From Lytechinus variegatus (lineage: Eukaryota; Echinodermata; Echinoidea; Temnopleuroida; Toxopneustidae), in NCBI RefSeq assembly GCF_018143015.1, contig NC_054758.1, positions 492,501-556,500 of the forward strand: a DNA stretch of 64,000 nt, written 5' to 3'. The notes under the pieces were generated by a model, which had not been told where the DNA came from, searched no databases, and saw nothing but the letters and a program-made list of their open reading frames with translations. Numbering within the stretch: the first letter of the stretch is position 1; the number at the start of each line of letters is the position of its first letter. Shown here one piece after another: positions 34,290 to 45,252 of the stretch. Position numbers and translations under genes: made by a program.

Positions 34290-34492
34290 AGAGTTAACGT
34301 CATTATAGTCTTGAATTCGAGAAACATTCGTATCTGATGTTTGTATTGTTCAGACTGGGGATACCTATTAACGAATGCAAGTGAGAGTTCCATCGGTAAA
34401 TTTAATCACAAAGTTTTGGTCTGAAGCAAAGTCTAAACTACAAGTGCTTTTTGTTTCCTTCTAACATCGATGGGTTATGGGAAATTATTTTC
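34069..34492 (+). repeat. Tandem duplication (~209-bp unit) upstream of IFI27-like gene
   Basis: 'gtgggaatcccagagttaac' starts both copies (34070 and 34279, offset 209 bp). They stay nearly identical through 'ggggatacctattaacgaat' to 'caagtgctttttgtttc'. The ends diverge around 'atcgattggaaattattttc'/'atcgatgggttatgggaaat'. Few differences, so the event is recent compared with the surrounding repeats. Confidence 0.9.
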
Positions 34493-34629
34493 TTAACTGT
34501 GTTATGTCTTTACATCTGGCATTACTATTTGTCACAACCCGATTGGTAGGCCTACTTTTCCGGTTTCGAGGTTACCTGAAATAAAGGGAACGCCTTAAAA
34601 CTAAGGTACTCTAGTGTCCCAAGCTGAAA

Positions 34630-34720
34630 TCAACTCTTGCTTCTCAACAAGGTGCAGCGGACTCTCTGTCAGTGTTGACTGTTAAAACGCGAGCCGTTTC
34701 TTTTCAAAATAGAAATTAAG
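34630..34720 (+). other. Candidate non-coding first exon and core promoter of IFI27-like gene
   Basis: A strong donor AAG|GTAAGC follows 34720, and the next plausible acceptor downstream is 'ttgttctctctcccag' before 36365, 17 nt ahead of the ATG at 36382. An inverted CCAAT word (GATTGG near 34539) and pyrimidine-rich initiator-like 'tctctgtcagt' (about 34662) lie upstream; there is no TATA box. The left boundary is a guess. GTTTCTTTTC at 34696-34705 is the complement of a GAAAAGAAAC word, IRF-like. RNA evidence would settle it. Confidence 0.45.
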
Positions 34721-35082
34721 GTAAGCGATTAATAGTTCCCATATTTCGTCATTTATCAATTCCATGTCTTTCTATCATTTTGTTGTAAATTTGATGAGAT
34801 GGATGATTGCTGGTATATTTTGAGTTCTATCGGCAATTCCTAAACTAAAATGCATGTAAATTACATAATTAAAAAACGACTATTAGTAGTACAATCTTCA
34901 GTTAGATAAATCACAACATAATACAATTGATAAATATACAAATGATATTTAATGATACTATTGAAACATTAAATTACGCATATATTAGGCGGGATGAGAG
35001 AAGTAAAGAATTATGTATGGAAGGGAATCAATAATAGAAGAGAAAATGATAGAATACTAAAGAGGTAATGAGGTGAAGGGTA

Positions 35083-35392
35083 CACACTAAGAAATAAGGT
35101 TCAAAATTGAACCCCGAAAGATGGATGCAAAATCAGCACCCTATGGGTTCAAAAATTTAACACTGCGGTTGGGGTTCATTTTTGCACCCTGCGAGTTCAA
35201 AACTGCACCCCTAAATTTCAAATTGAACCCCTATAGGGGTGCAGTTTTGAACCCGCAGGGTGCAAAAATGAACCCCAACCGCAGGGTTCAATATTTGAAC
35301 CCCAAATAGGGGTTTAATTTTTGAACCGATAGGGTGCTGATTTTGCATCAACCTTTCGGGGTTTTAATTTTGAACCTTTACTTCTTAGTGTG
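35083..35392. mobile_element. Foldback MITE (CACACTAAGAA ends)
   Basis: 'cacactaagaaataaggttc' and its inverted partner 'gaacctttacttcttagtgtg' bound 310 bp that fold back completely. The interior is made of 'ggttcaaaattgaacccc'-type words in both orientations. In intron 1 of the IFI27-like gene as modelled. Confidence 0.9.
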
Positions 35393-35483
35393 TGGTCCGA
35401 ATGGCAAAACAATATGATAATAAGAAATAATCAGAGGGAACAACAACATAATCGCTACCGTCATCATCTTTATCGTCTCCGCC

Positions 35484-35782
<299 letters not shown>

Positions 35783-35899
35783 TCATTATCACTATCATAC
35801 TATCAACAACAACACCATCACTACCACTACTGTTTCAAACAGCTATTTCTGTTTTGGAGGGGGTAAAGATATGAATTTATCATACTTACATATTTATCA

Positions 35900-36118
35900 T
35901 AATAATAATAATAATAGGCATTTATATAGCGCCATCTATCTAGAAGTATTCTATTCCGAGGCGCGTTTTTTTTAATTATTATTACCCCGGCTTTAGCTTG
36001 AGCTGCCTCTCAGCGCTCATGCATTCAAGGAATTAATCCTGCCGGGTACCCATTCACCTCACCTGGGTCGAGTGCAGCACAGTGTGGATAAATTTCTTGC
36101 TGAAGGAAATTACGCCAT
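35900..36118 (-). mobile_element. tRNA-derived SINE, head-truncated
   Basis: Body and (ATT)n tail of the 7174-7457 family ('gcgccatctatctagaagta', 'gggtacccattcacctcacc'), ending at 'aaattacgccatg' where the tRNA-like promoter head should begin. The head is missing, so this copy cannot be transcribed from its own Pol III promoter. Within intron 1 of the IFI27-like gene. Confidence 0.9.
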
Positions 36119-36381
36119 GCCATACGCGAGGAACACTCAAACCCGTTCCGTCATATTCTTATATGACACAAAAAATTCCGCTTAAGTTCAATAATCGAAA
36201 GTCTTTTAGTTCCTATAGCTTTTTACTTTGTCGCGAGTAAATAAATGGGCAATTAGCTGTAGGCTATAAGAAATAATGTATGGGACAAACTATTTCATTT
36301 CCAATCACATTAGAAAGGAAGGGTTGCATACAATACAAATTCCGTCATTTGTTCTCTCTCCCAGATCTTAGCTGATGAGAA

Positions 36382-36443
36382 ATGGAGAGCTTCAAGAAAA
36401 CCAATCTCCTACCAATAGTTTGCATCATCCTCCTTCTCACAGG
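36382..36443 (+). CDS. IFI27/ISG12-like protein, signal-peptide exon
   Basis: First coding exon. The acceptor 'tctctctcccag' precedes 36365; 17 nt of leader then lead to ATG at 36382 (A at -3). It encodes MESFKKTNLLPIVCIILLLT plus two bases of a Gly codon, then donor GG|GTAAGT. Charged N-region then about 12 hydrophobic residues: a signal peptide or N-terminal membrane anchor. The two leftover bases (gg) join the first base (a) of the exon at 42170 as GGA, in the frame of the conserved domain. Intron 36444-42169 (5.7 kb) is full of microsatellites and DNA elements. Confidence 0.75.
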
Positions 36444-36588
36444 GTAAGTTATTCCTGGGCTCACCCCAGTCGAATCTCCATTTCTTTTTATTTTTTTTTC
36501 ATTCTTGGAAGAAAATATTTGCGGGAATTATAAGATCAATATTTATGTGATTTTCCTAATATTATTTGTCTGTTTCATTGGACATAGT

Positions 36589-36899
36589 GGCCTGTATTCT
36601 GAAGTCAGGTTTAACTTAGACCATGGTTTCATCTGTGCTAAAATTATGGGGAGCCAAAAGTTCAAAAATTATGTTAATATTGTATATTTCTTATGTTTAC
36701 TAGTTTGTTTCCTTTTGCTTTTATGATGAAGAAAACTACGTAAGTTACCATTTCCAGACAATTATGAACAATTTGGGTGTCATATGAGTTAATAAACTGA
36801 ATGTGTACCGTAAGTGATTTGTGCTCCAATTGGCTCTCCATAGTTAAACCACAACTTTAAACCAGGGTTTAGATTAAACCTGAGTTCCGAATACAGGCC
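36589..36899. mobile_element. Foldback MITE, family B (copy 3)
   Basis: 'ggcctgtattctgaagtcag' with the inverted 'gttccgaatacaggcc'. Interior as in the other two copies but more diverged. It lies 145 bp inside intron 2 of the IFI27-like gene. Confidence 0.8.
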
Positions 36900-37576
36900 A
36901 GTGAAAGTTCATGATTGAAGTGCAGTGTGAATATTAAAGGTGATCATCATGCTAAACATAAAAAAAGGACCCCGTCTTCCAAAGAGTTACAACTGATCCA
37001 ATCAACCTCAAGTCTATGGAAATCCATTAACGTAATAAATTTTCTTTTCAGAAAATTTGCATAATGTCATTTGTAAACCAAAAGAAGCCTGAATTTTCAA
37101 GAAAACTATGAATGTATGAATAAACACCATATCTAGAAAATGTTTTGAACAAACATGAATTTTAGATGATGACATTGCCGGCTTTCCATAGTTGTGGTTG
37201 ATTGGATCAATAGCAACTCTTTGTATATAGCATGATGATCACTTTTAATATTCAAACTGCACTTAAATCATGAACTTTAATACTCACTAATGAAATGAAA
37301 TGAAAAACGCGAATAATATTAGGAAATTCACATAAATTTTGATCTTATAATTCCTGCAAATATTGTCTTTCCAAGATTAAAAAAGAAGAAAAAGAAATGG
37401 AGAGTCGACTGTTTTTTTTTTTTAGATAATCATTGATGCAACATATTTAAGGGAGACATAATCATGTAAGAAAATATGAAATGATTATGATCTCATGTAA
37501 GAGAATAAAAGGAAAGTAAGTATATGACATCATCACCCCTCATTTTGCATATTCATTACGCGTGCATAGATATGAT

Positions 37577-37738
37577 TATTTTCAGCTTGCGATACGCCTT
37601 TGGGACCATATACCCAATACTTGGTTAATTGTTAAGGGTGCATTTTCAACATGGAAACTACTTTTTGAAACCCAATGAACACGTATGATATCCACTGGTC
37701 ATTCTGGTCATCCATTGTCAATGGAAGTGGTCCCCAGG
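37577..37738. mobile_element. End fragment of the G/C-tipped TIR element
   Basis: 'cccaatacttggttaattgt', 'gtatgatatccactggtcat' and 'tcaatggaagtggtcccca' match one end of 11213-11808 with decay. The other end is absent. Confidence 0.6.
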
Positions 37739-37789
37739 CTCAGTGATGATAATGACGATGGTGATGAGGGTAATAATGATGATGATGAT

Positions 37790-38707
37790 CAGTGGCGTAC
37801 CGTGGGTCACGGAATGGGGGGGGCACTCAGTTGCCAGGTACACTGACCTAATAGAGACATTTTAAGGACAGTGCCATTAAACTGATCAAATAATGCGAGC
37901 GCGAAGCGCGAGCTGAAAATTTTGGATATTCAGACCTAAAAACATGTGAAAAAGGGACATTATAATCAAATTTTTGTAATCATGATACGTACCTGTCTCA
38001 CTAAACAATGCGAGCGTGAAGTGCGAGCTAACATTTTTGTATATATTGACCTCAAACGGAGACTTTAAGGACTATATTTTAGCAATCCATTAAGAGTAAA
38101 AAAAATCTCACCATAGTCATATAATGCGAGTGCCAAGCTATTGCTGAATTTGTTAGAATTGCATCTAAATGCATTGAGCACTTGTAGTAATTCTAATCAT
38201 CATTATACGCATCTCACTAATCAAATATTGCGAGCGCGAAGCGCGAGCTAAAATTCAAGAAATTCAAATATGAAGAGGGGCATTCAAAGGCTTGTTTCTT
38301 GTAGGAATTTACTAAGAACATATGTATTTCACTAACCAAAATGATGCGACCGCGAAGCGCGAGCCTGAAAATCTTTTATATTCAGATCAGAAAGGTGGAT
38401 ATGTGCGCAATAAAAATACCCTATATTATTATTATTATTAAACAGACAATGCAAGCACCAGGAACAATGAAGACGTAGGCCCTTAGTGAATTACGTTTCA
38501 TAAAGTTATGAAAATATTTCTTATGGAATATAACATAACATAATTATAATTTAATATAACATAATTATAATGAACAATAATTTCTTCTTCCCAGTAAGTT
38601 TCTCTTCCTTTCTCCCTCTTTTTCTCCTTTTCCCCGTTTTTTTTTTGGTCAGCCGATGGGGGGGGGGGCACGTGCCCCCCATGCCCCCCCCCGTAGTTAC
38701 GCCACTG
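37790..38707. mobile_element. TIR element with GAGCGCGAAGCGCGAGC repeats, inside a GAT array
   Basis: CAGTGGCGTA at 37790 and its complement TACGCCACTG at 38698-38707 bound 918 bp. Five diverged copies of 'aatgcgagcgcgaagcgcga' occur at about 37892, 38005, 38123, 38225 and 38341, spaced 102-118 bp, each followed by 'gctgaaaattt'-like sequence. Both flanks are GAT microsatellite. Similar repeat words appear at about 18425 and 18592. No coding capacity. Confidence 0.8.
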
Positions 38708-38837
38708 GTGATGATGATGGTAATGATGATGATGATGGTGATGATGATGATGGTGATGATGATGGTGATGATGATGATAATGGTGATGATGATGATAATG
38801 ATGATGATGATGGTGATGATGATGATGATAATGATGA
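38707..38837 (+). repeat. (GAT)n microsatellite
   Basis: GAT array with GGT and AAT interruptions, continuing the array seen at 37741-37789 on the other side of the element. Confidence 0.95.
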
Positions 38838-39299
38838 CCCTTTGATATCTTATAGTCAGACATACATTTATAACTGATTGCCATTTTTTAATTTTTTTTT
38901 ATTTTTCACTCGATTTTCTATTGTGCCAGGATTATTTCATTGTTCACTGTTAGAAAATTTGTCCTTAAAATAAAAGAAGTTCCTGCAGCAGAGTCTCGAG
39001 AACACCTGTAATCTTACCAAATAGCGTAATCTTACAGGAAATTTGTATTGGGTGTATGGAACCTTACATATTTCCTTTAATAAAACACCCTTTTCCCCTT
39101 TTTAAACAGACCTGATCTGTTAAATTGCAGAAAAATTCCTGTTTTATGAATTTACAGAATGATTCTGTGATTGCTCTTTGCAAAATAGTCTTTCTTTTTT
39201 TCTGTAAAATCAGGGTATTTTTAACAGTGTTCATTGTTTTTATCAGCGAATAAATTATACAATTAGTAGTATTAAAATTAGTTACTGTTCCTTTTAATA

Positions 39300-39517
39300 A
39301 TTTAAGATATTTTAGTTTGATTAATATTACCATTTAAGTAACAATATTTGTTTATTTATGTTACTAAGTATTGTTATCTTTGATTTAGTTTTTGACTATA
39401 TTTTCATGTATGATGTGATGATTTATGTTATTCTTTATGTTTTCATCAGGTCATTGATGAAAAACAGTTTTATACTGATCTTTTGTACCTGATTAAATAT
39501 GTTCTAATAAATAAATA
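39300..39517 (+). mobile_element. Possible LINE 3' UTR tail
   Basis: T-rich sequence with 'catcaggtcattgatga' stem and terminal (AATA)n 'taataaataaataaatga' before the GAT array. Typical of a retrotransposon 3' end, but no coding sequence is attached. The stretch 38838-39299 shows no gene; its short minus frame 39064-39333 is Lys/Ile-rich and unrecognised. Confidence 0.3.
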
Positions 39518-39815
39518 AATGATGATGATAATAAAAATGATGTTGATGATGTTGATGATGATGATGATGATAATGATGATGATGTTGATAATGATGATGA
39601 TGTTGATGATGATGAAGGTGATGGTGATGATCAGTGGCGGACCATGACCCGAAGGAGACAAAGGATTGGAGGGGCACTGCATTCTTTGTAAACAATTGCG
39701 TGCCCTTCCAATGCTTTGTCTCGTCCGGGTCACGGTCCACCTGTGATGATGATGGTGATGATGATGATTATGACGGTGATGATTATGATGGTGATTAAAA
39801 AGATGATGATGCCAA
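39518..39815 (+). repeat. (GAT)n microsatellite split by a family-E MITE
   Basis: GAT arrays at 39518-39631 and 39744-39815 with ATT/GTT interruptions, separated by the element at 39632-39743. Confidence 0.95.
39632..39743. mobile_element. Palindromic MITE, family E (copy 2)
   Basis: 'cagtggcggaccatgacccg' and inverted 'cgggtcacggtccacctg'. The interior matches 31137-31241 with about 10 differences. Flanked on both sides by GAT repeats. Beyond the right-hand array, 39816-40365 shows no recognisable gene. Confidence 0.85.
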
Positions 39816-40365
39816 CACTGATGAATGAAAAGCTGGAAAATGGTAAATGCCGGGCCAGGCCGTCTGATTTAACTTTGAGAGATTTAGACCTAAACCGGGA
39901 CATTCTATTTACTTTTATAAACACGATTGTGATTTTTGTTCAAAGTCTCTCCTCCATTTGTTTGATAAAAAGCTAAACTTTTATTTTGTATTGTTCATAT
40001 TCTCCCCCACAACTAGCCATATGTGCATGAGGATTATCCTAGTTACTCGCACCATTGTCAATTGTGTAATAGCTAATCGACAAACAAATTATCTACTTCA
40101 GAACTTCATTATTTTGAAATTCCAGACGTTTTTAATCCGTCACAATTTAGTAGATCTCATTCATTCATATCTTCAAAACTGCGATGAACATGTACAGCAA
40201 CGACACTTATTTTAATTTTATATTTTTTTTAGCACGATACATGTTTCGGTATTAGCGAATTTTCGCAGTCCCGACGGGGACGGATTCTACACTATCGGAG
40301 ATGCCTGTCAAACCACAATGAATAGCTGAGAGGTCTTTGTCGAATATTGGTGAACGGGGGCACCT

Positions 40366-40522
40366 GGGCTCCGTAACACAAAGGTTTGCGATGAATCGTA
40401 AATATGAAAGAACCGCACTGATTGGTCCCTGATCAGTATTTCAAACCTAATGCGCGTGTAACATTGATATTGATTGGTCAGTTCATTTAGCGATTGATTG
40501 CTAATCTTTGTGTTACAGAGAC
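40366..40522. mobile_element. Foldback MITE
   Basis: Left 'ggctccgtaacacaaagg' pairs with right 'tctttgtgttacagagacc', with 'ttgcgatgaatcgtaaat' against 'tttagcgattgattgcta' inside. The following 1 kb (40523-41595) has no gene I recognise. Confidence 0.65.
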
Positions 40523-41599
40523 CTGATCGTCCTAAGTTTCTGAGCTGATAATTGCAAACATTTTTTTAAAGATGTTTTATTGTATTCTCTCAAATAAAAA
40601 CAGTTTACATAATCACACTCTATAAGCAATTTGTACAAACAATTTGAAACATAATTATGAATTATACAATAAATCCATAACAAATATAATTATACATCAA
40701 GCTTCAAAGATACTAGAAATTAATAGTTTCAGCAATTACAAAATAAACTATTAACAAGATATATGACATGATAAGAGAGAGAGAAAAAAAAGATAAAAAG
40801 TGTTGTTCTACCTCCCACCCCCCTCTGTCCCCAGGTTAGGAGCATTCTCCCTTTATGCCTATACTCTACATGGAAGGGACTCCAATTCTTCGTATTGTTT
40901 TTCTCTGTGTTTTTATTTTGTCTTCCGTTGTAAATATACCTTTGCCTCACTCTCCCTATTCTTTTAATTAAGATTTTCAAATTTCCTTAAATGTAGAGAT
41001 ATCTTACCTCTACCTAGCGCCAGCTTTCTTTCTTCCCATTCTTCTTCGTTAGATTTCCTATTTTCATTCATTGATTTCGACAAAGACTGTTTCGTCACGA
41101 ACCTGTCTTGAAGGGATTTTTGACAATAGATTTGCTATGTTGTAGAATCCGTCGCGATTGTGAAACCCCCTATTCTTTATCAAGATAGGGCAATAACGGA
41201 ATCAATTATCCTTGGGTGGAGCTTTGCTCTGACACCTCACTATATTCATTCGTGACAGTGACATGTGTTACTTAAAAAAGAATATCACACTTTTAATTTG
41301 GGCATCTGTTTCAAGTTTACATAGTTAGAATAGTTGTAATAGTTGTGCTTTACAGTACATATTACATCATTCTTAATTTTCTAGACATAATATGAAAAAT
41401 ACATTACACATGAGACATGAGACAAACCTCAAATATAAATATCAATGGTTATTATCATGAACTCAAAATCCATTTTTGGTGTTTTATAATTGTCTCTCAC
41501 ACCCCCCCCCCGCAACTAAACCGAAAAAAATCGTACAAATATTCAACAGGGAATTGTTAGGGGCCTATTTAAATCTTTAAAGTTTGTTTTGCATTGATT

Positions 41600-41687
41600 G
41601 CAATCGAATGGCTCTCAGCCAATCAGAATCAAGGAAAGTTGTCAGACCTGACAACTTGTCGGACAAATGTTGATGAAACGCTCCCCC
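41600..41687. mobile_element. Half copy of MITE family C
   Basis: 'ccaatcagaatcaaggaaag', 'gttgtcagacctgacaactt' and 'gatgaaacgctccccc' match the right half of 52757-52916. The left terminus is missing. Confidence 0.65.
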
Positions 41688-41758
41688 GTCAAACAACCGA
41701 CGAAACAGAGACTATGGTGCTTTTGGTTTAAGCATGGAGGTGAAACTTTCTCCATGGT

Positions 41759-42113
41759 CTGATGATATAATGATGAATGCGATGAAGAAGAAGAAGGAGG
41801 AGCAGATGATGGTTATGGTGATAATGATAATGAAAATAATGATGATGATAATGATGATCACGATAATAATTATGATGATGATGATGGTGATTGTACTGGT
41901 AGTGATGATGATGATGATGATGAAAGTGATGATGATGATTATGATGATGATGGTGATTGTGATATTGGTGATGGTGATGGTGATGGTGATGGTGATGATG
42001 ATGATGATGAAGGTGATGATTATGATGATGATAATGATGATGATGATAATGATTATGATGATGGTGATATGTGATGGTGATGATGACGGTGATGATAATG
42101 ATGATAATGATGA
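41759..42113 (+). repeat. (GAT)n microsatellite next to a splice acceptor
   Basis: About 355 bp of GAT repeats with GGT, AAT and ATT variants, ending 56 bp before the acceptor of the IFI27-like main exon. The intervening sequence holds the polypyrimidine tract. Confidence 0.95.
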
Positions 42114-42169
42114 ATTGTTTTTTTACCTATTATTGTTTAACCGTTTCATTGTGATTGTTGTTTTCCCAG

Positions 42170-42464
42170 ACAAGGTGCTGATGCATTTTTGGTGCCAGTA
42201 ATCGGTGGTATCATCGGGGTCGGTGCTGCAACGGTTGCTCTACCCGCAGCCCTCGGGGTGGCAGGATTCACCGCAGTGGGGATAACGGCTGGGTCGATGG
42301 CCGCAAGTATGATGTCAGCATCAGCAATAGCATCGGGCGGAGGGGTTGCCGCAGGGAGTGTAGTAGCGGTGTGTCAGTCAGTTGGAGCCGCTGGATTGTC
42401 ATCAGGTGCCATTGCGGCAGCGGGCGGTGCCGGTGCCGCAATTGGCAATGCTGTTGGTCCTTAA
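42170..42464 (+). CDS. IFI27/ISG12-like protein, main exon
   Basis: Acceptor 'ttgttttcccag' ends at 42169; stop TAA at 42462-42464. With the 36382 exon it gives 118 residues: signal/anchor 1-21, short QGADAF linker, then a Gly/Ala-rich hydrophobic domain 29-118. Diagnostic ISG12 (6-16/27) features in order: VPVIGG, GFTAVGI (53-59), SMAASMMSASAIASGGG (63-79), VAAGSVVA (80-87), CQSVGAAGLSSG (89-100). The domain forms two or three membrane helices. Vertebrate members are interferon-induced membrane proteins of mitochondria or nuclear envelope that promote apoptosis and antiviral states. Invertebrate members exist, and the role here is inferred from family only. An N-terminal signal-like exon and the C-terminal GNAVGP end are visible. 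Family assignment is strong; orthology to a particular vertebrate gene is not claimed. Confidence 0.9.
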
Positions 42465-42624
42465 ACAACCAGTAGGCCTAATTATCTAAACTAAAGCAGT
42501 ATGAAAAGGATGAGGTCCTCTTAGAGATCAATATATAACAACGTTATTATTCTAAGGACATATACACATGTGTATCAGTTAAGACATTCTTGGTATTAAA
42601 CCCTATATCTAAATAGTGTTGGAA

Positions 42625-42630
42625 AATAAA
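42625..42630 (+). other. Candidate poly(A) signal of IFI27-like gene
   Basis: AATAAA 160 bp after the stop codon, first such word downstream on this strand. The next kilobase (42631-43600) has no recognisable gene. Confidence 0.5.
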
Positions 42631-43600
42631 TGCAGGCATTTTTTGGCGATAGCTCATCATATGATTCATTAGATCTACATGTATTTCATTTTATTCATAT
42701 ACCTACGAAATGAACCACAACCTGCTAACATTAAACGATTTTAAGTAATTACAAAAATCAGCTAATGTTAACAGAGATTACTGGTCAAACCACCATCCCA
42801 ACTAGTTCTTGTTATGATTTATTGCATAGGCTTCTTTCTTCAATTCCATTCCAGCAAGTTCACAAGTTAGCTCATGATCAACTAATCTCAACTGACCTTT
42901 GTGATTTTTCTTAAGGGTGAGCACTAACATCTCTTTAAGGCAAAACATTCAAATTCTAAGAACGGAAAACGAGACTGTTTTTGGGACATTTGACTAATAG
43001 TTTGGGCTACTGTCATATACCAGTGATTATGAAGAATTTGGGTCTTCCACACGTGAATCTTGAATCATCATTGTAATGATGATTGCTATTGTAATCGTGA
43101 CTGTGATATGCGTTCGTGATTCTAATCATGTTTTAGTTGGTTTCACACGTGCTAAATATTCGTCATTAGCTTTATTTTTCACTCCAATCATTCAAATTAC
43201 GATTTTATTTACCGTGTGAAAGGGCGGTTTGTTACTCTTCAGCTTGGATGTGATTGAACAAATATTCTAAAAGTAAGATATGAAAAATCATCAAAACACA
43301 ATTGCCAATGTCGGTGAATTTGAAAATAACCTTTATGGTTTTTTACCTTTTACTGCTCTTGCGCAGTTTACAACCGTCATGAACAGGCCTATATAACAAA
43401 TCAAATTCAAGATCACAAAATTATTTTGGCTCACAAATAATTTCAAAGGTTTATCTCAAGAATGTTTATTCTTTATTCCTTCCTAACCACCCTTGAACTC
43501 ATTAGAATAAATTTGAAGCAGTCGGAGTAAAATGGTCAATTCATTTGCTGTATTGAGAGATGGGGGAGGAGAAAGAACATAAGGGGAAATTCAGATTTAT

Positions 43601-43852
43601 GGACATACCATTAGATATTCAAGGGGGGGGGCTGGAAGTCTTTCCCCAAAACACATTGACTTGCTATATGAGCAAAAAAAAACTGACTCAGAGTAAGAAA
43701 ACAACAACAAAACTTGGCCCACTTACAAATCATCTGAAAGGGAGGGGGGACCTTGTCTCAATGGAATAAGGAAAAAAATTACTCGAAGAAAAGAGAAAAT
43801 TGCATCAACCCAAACTTCCAGCCCCCCTTCCCCCGTATCTAATGGTGCGTCC
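43601..43852. mobile_element. TIR element (GGAC.TACCATTAGATA ends)
   Basis: 'ggacataccattagatat' on the left pairs with 'gtatctaatggtgcgtcc' on the right, followed inwards by G10/C6 tracts and 'ctggaagt'/'acttccag'. About 250 bp, no coding capacity. Confidence 0.65.
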
Positions 43853-44352
43853 CTCTACAATAAATACACAAACTGCTAAAACAAACATCACCTCACTGAG
43901 ATTCTTCCGTCTTTTTGAATTTTAATTTAGACCATTTTTTCTATTAAATGTTCCAAGTATTACGTGCATTATAAATTATTATGCTTATCTGCATATATGC
44001 ATGCGTTCAATTTCCTTTTATTTATCCGAATAAAAGAATAGGCTACAATAACTAGTTTAGTCCTGTATTTTAATTATTAGGCCTGTTCGTATTTTTTCAT
44101 TACTTTTACTTTGAATTGAAATTAAGAAATAGCGTGGGGAGGAGAAAGAATGGGAGAGGGAGGAGGAGGAGGAGAGAGAGAGAGAGGGAGAGGGGGGGGG
44201 GGTTGAATAAGCTTGCCTATAGGCATGAAATATTTTGAAAATATCCCTCGATCGCCAAGAATGATTTATTTTTGCATAAATCATATTATAGTATATTTTT
44301 CTCCTTCTCTCTCCTTAGTTCAACTTTTCATTTCCCTTTTCTTACACCCACG

Positions 44353-44566
44353 AGCGGATCTAGGATTTTTCAAAAGGGGGGGGGGGCACAAATTTGACAA
44401 GCAAAAAAAGGATTTTAACCAAAAATTCAGGGGATCGTTCACGAAAAATTTTGACAAGCAAAAAACAAAGGTTTTAACCCAAAAAGATTTAAGGTATTTC
44501 GTCAACAAATTTTAAGTGTTCCTCTCGGGGGGGGGGGGGGGCTGTGCCCCCTGGATCCGCCACTAA
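44353..44566. mobile_element. Short TIR element (GCGGATC..GG ends)
   Basis: 'gagcggatctaggatttt' at the left and inverted 'tgccccctggatccgccac' at the right, with G tracts at both ends and internal repeats of 'ttgacaagcaaaaaa'. Related to 23872-24055 and to fragments at about 20195-20255 and 63835-63900. Confidence 0.65.
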
Positions 44567-44749
44567 ATTTAATCTTTCTCTTTCCTCCCTTGTACTCTCT
44601 CATCTCACTCCCTTTGCCTTACTCTGTCGCATCCGTTTTTCTTTTTCCCAACGGTTTTCCTTCTGTCAAAAACTACCATTTTATATAATTATACCTAGAA
44701 CCTATAATTGAAAACCATATAAGGCAATGAACTAGGAGGATCTATCTAA

Positions 44750-45010
44750 GAGTGAACCCAGATAAGTAGTTATTAATAAAATCTATTAGTAAAATGAAAG
44801 TCAGATAATTGGAGAGGTGAAGGTTTGAAAAATATCGGACAAACAATAAGAAAGTTATGTTGGTCAGGGACACTGATGACGCCTCTCTGGGAATCCCACA
44901 TACAACAGATGGTTATATTATCGATCGTGGGGAATCCCCACAATGATTTCGTCGAGCTCGTCTGGGTTGGAGATATGAACAACTTTACTCTTTTAAAAAT
45001 AAAAAGATTA
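44750..45010. mobile_element. Foldback element with AGTCAGATAATT words
   Basis: 'gtcagataattggagaggtg' and 'aatatcggacaaacaataag' recur at 47669-47722 just after the minisatellite. Internal palindrome: 'tctgggaatcccacatacaa' and 'ggggaatccccacaatg' around 44885-44945. Two members of one element family therefore bracket the minisatellite region. Confidence 0.55.
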
Positions 45011-45252
45011 GAAAATAGATTTTGAAGTAGTCTCTGTACAGGCAGCAGAGTATCAGAGAGAGAGGGAGGAGAGAGAGAGAGGGAGAGGGAGAGGGAGAAT
45101 GCGCTTGTTTAAAATGCTTAAGCATGAAATATCAAAATATGCCTCGAGTGCATAAATAATATCATAGGATATCATTTTTCTCAAGATTTCTTTTTCTTCC
45201 TCATCTTTCTCTTTCCTTAGTTATTCAACTAATCCCTCCCACTTTCCTTACG

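Noticed and set aside
44885..44945. Pair of GGGAATCCC Rel-like sites as an immune enhancer
   Set aside because: They fall within a dispersed foldback element with no gene nearby; kept as a warning about the significance of the same word at 34 kb.
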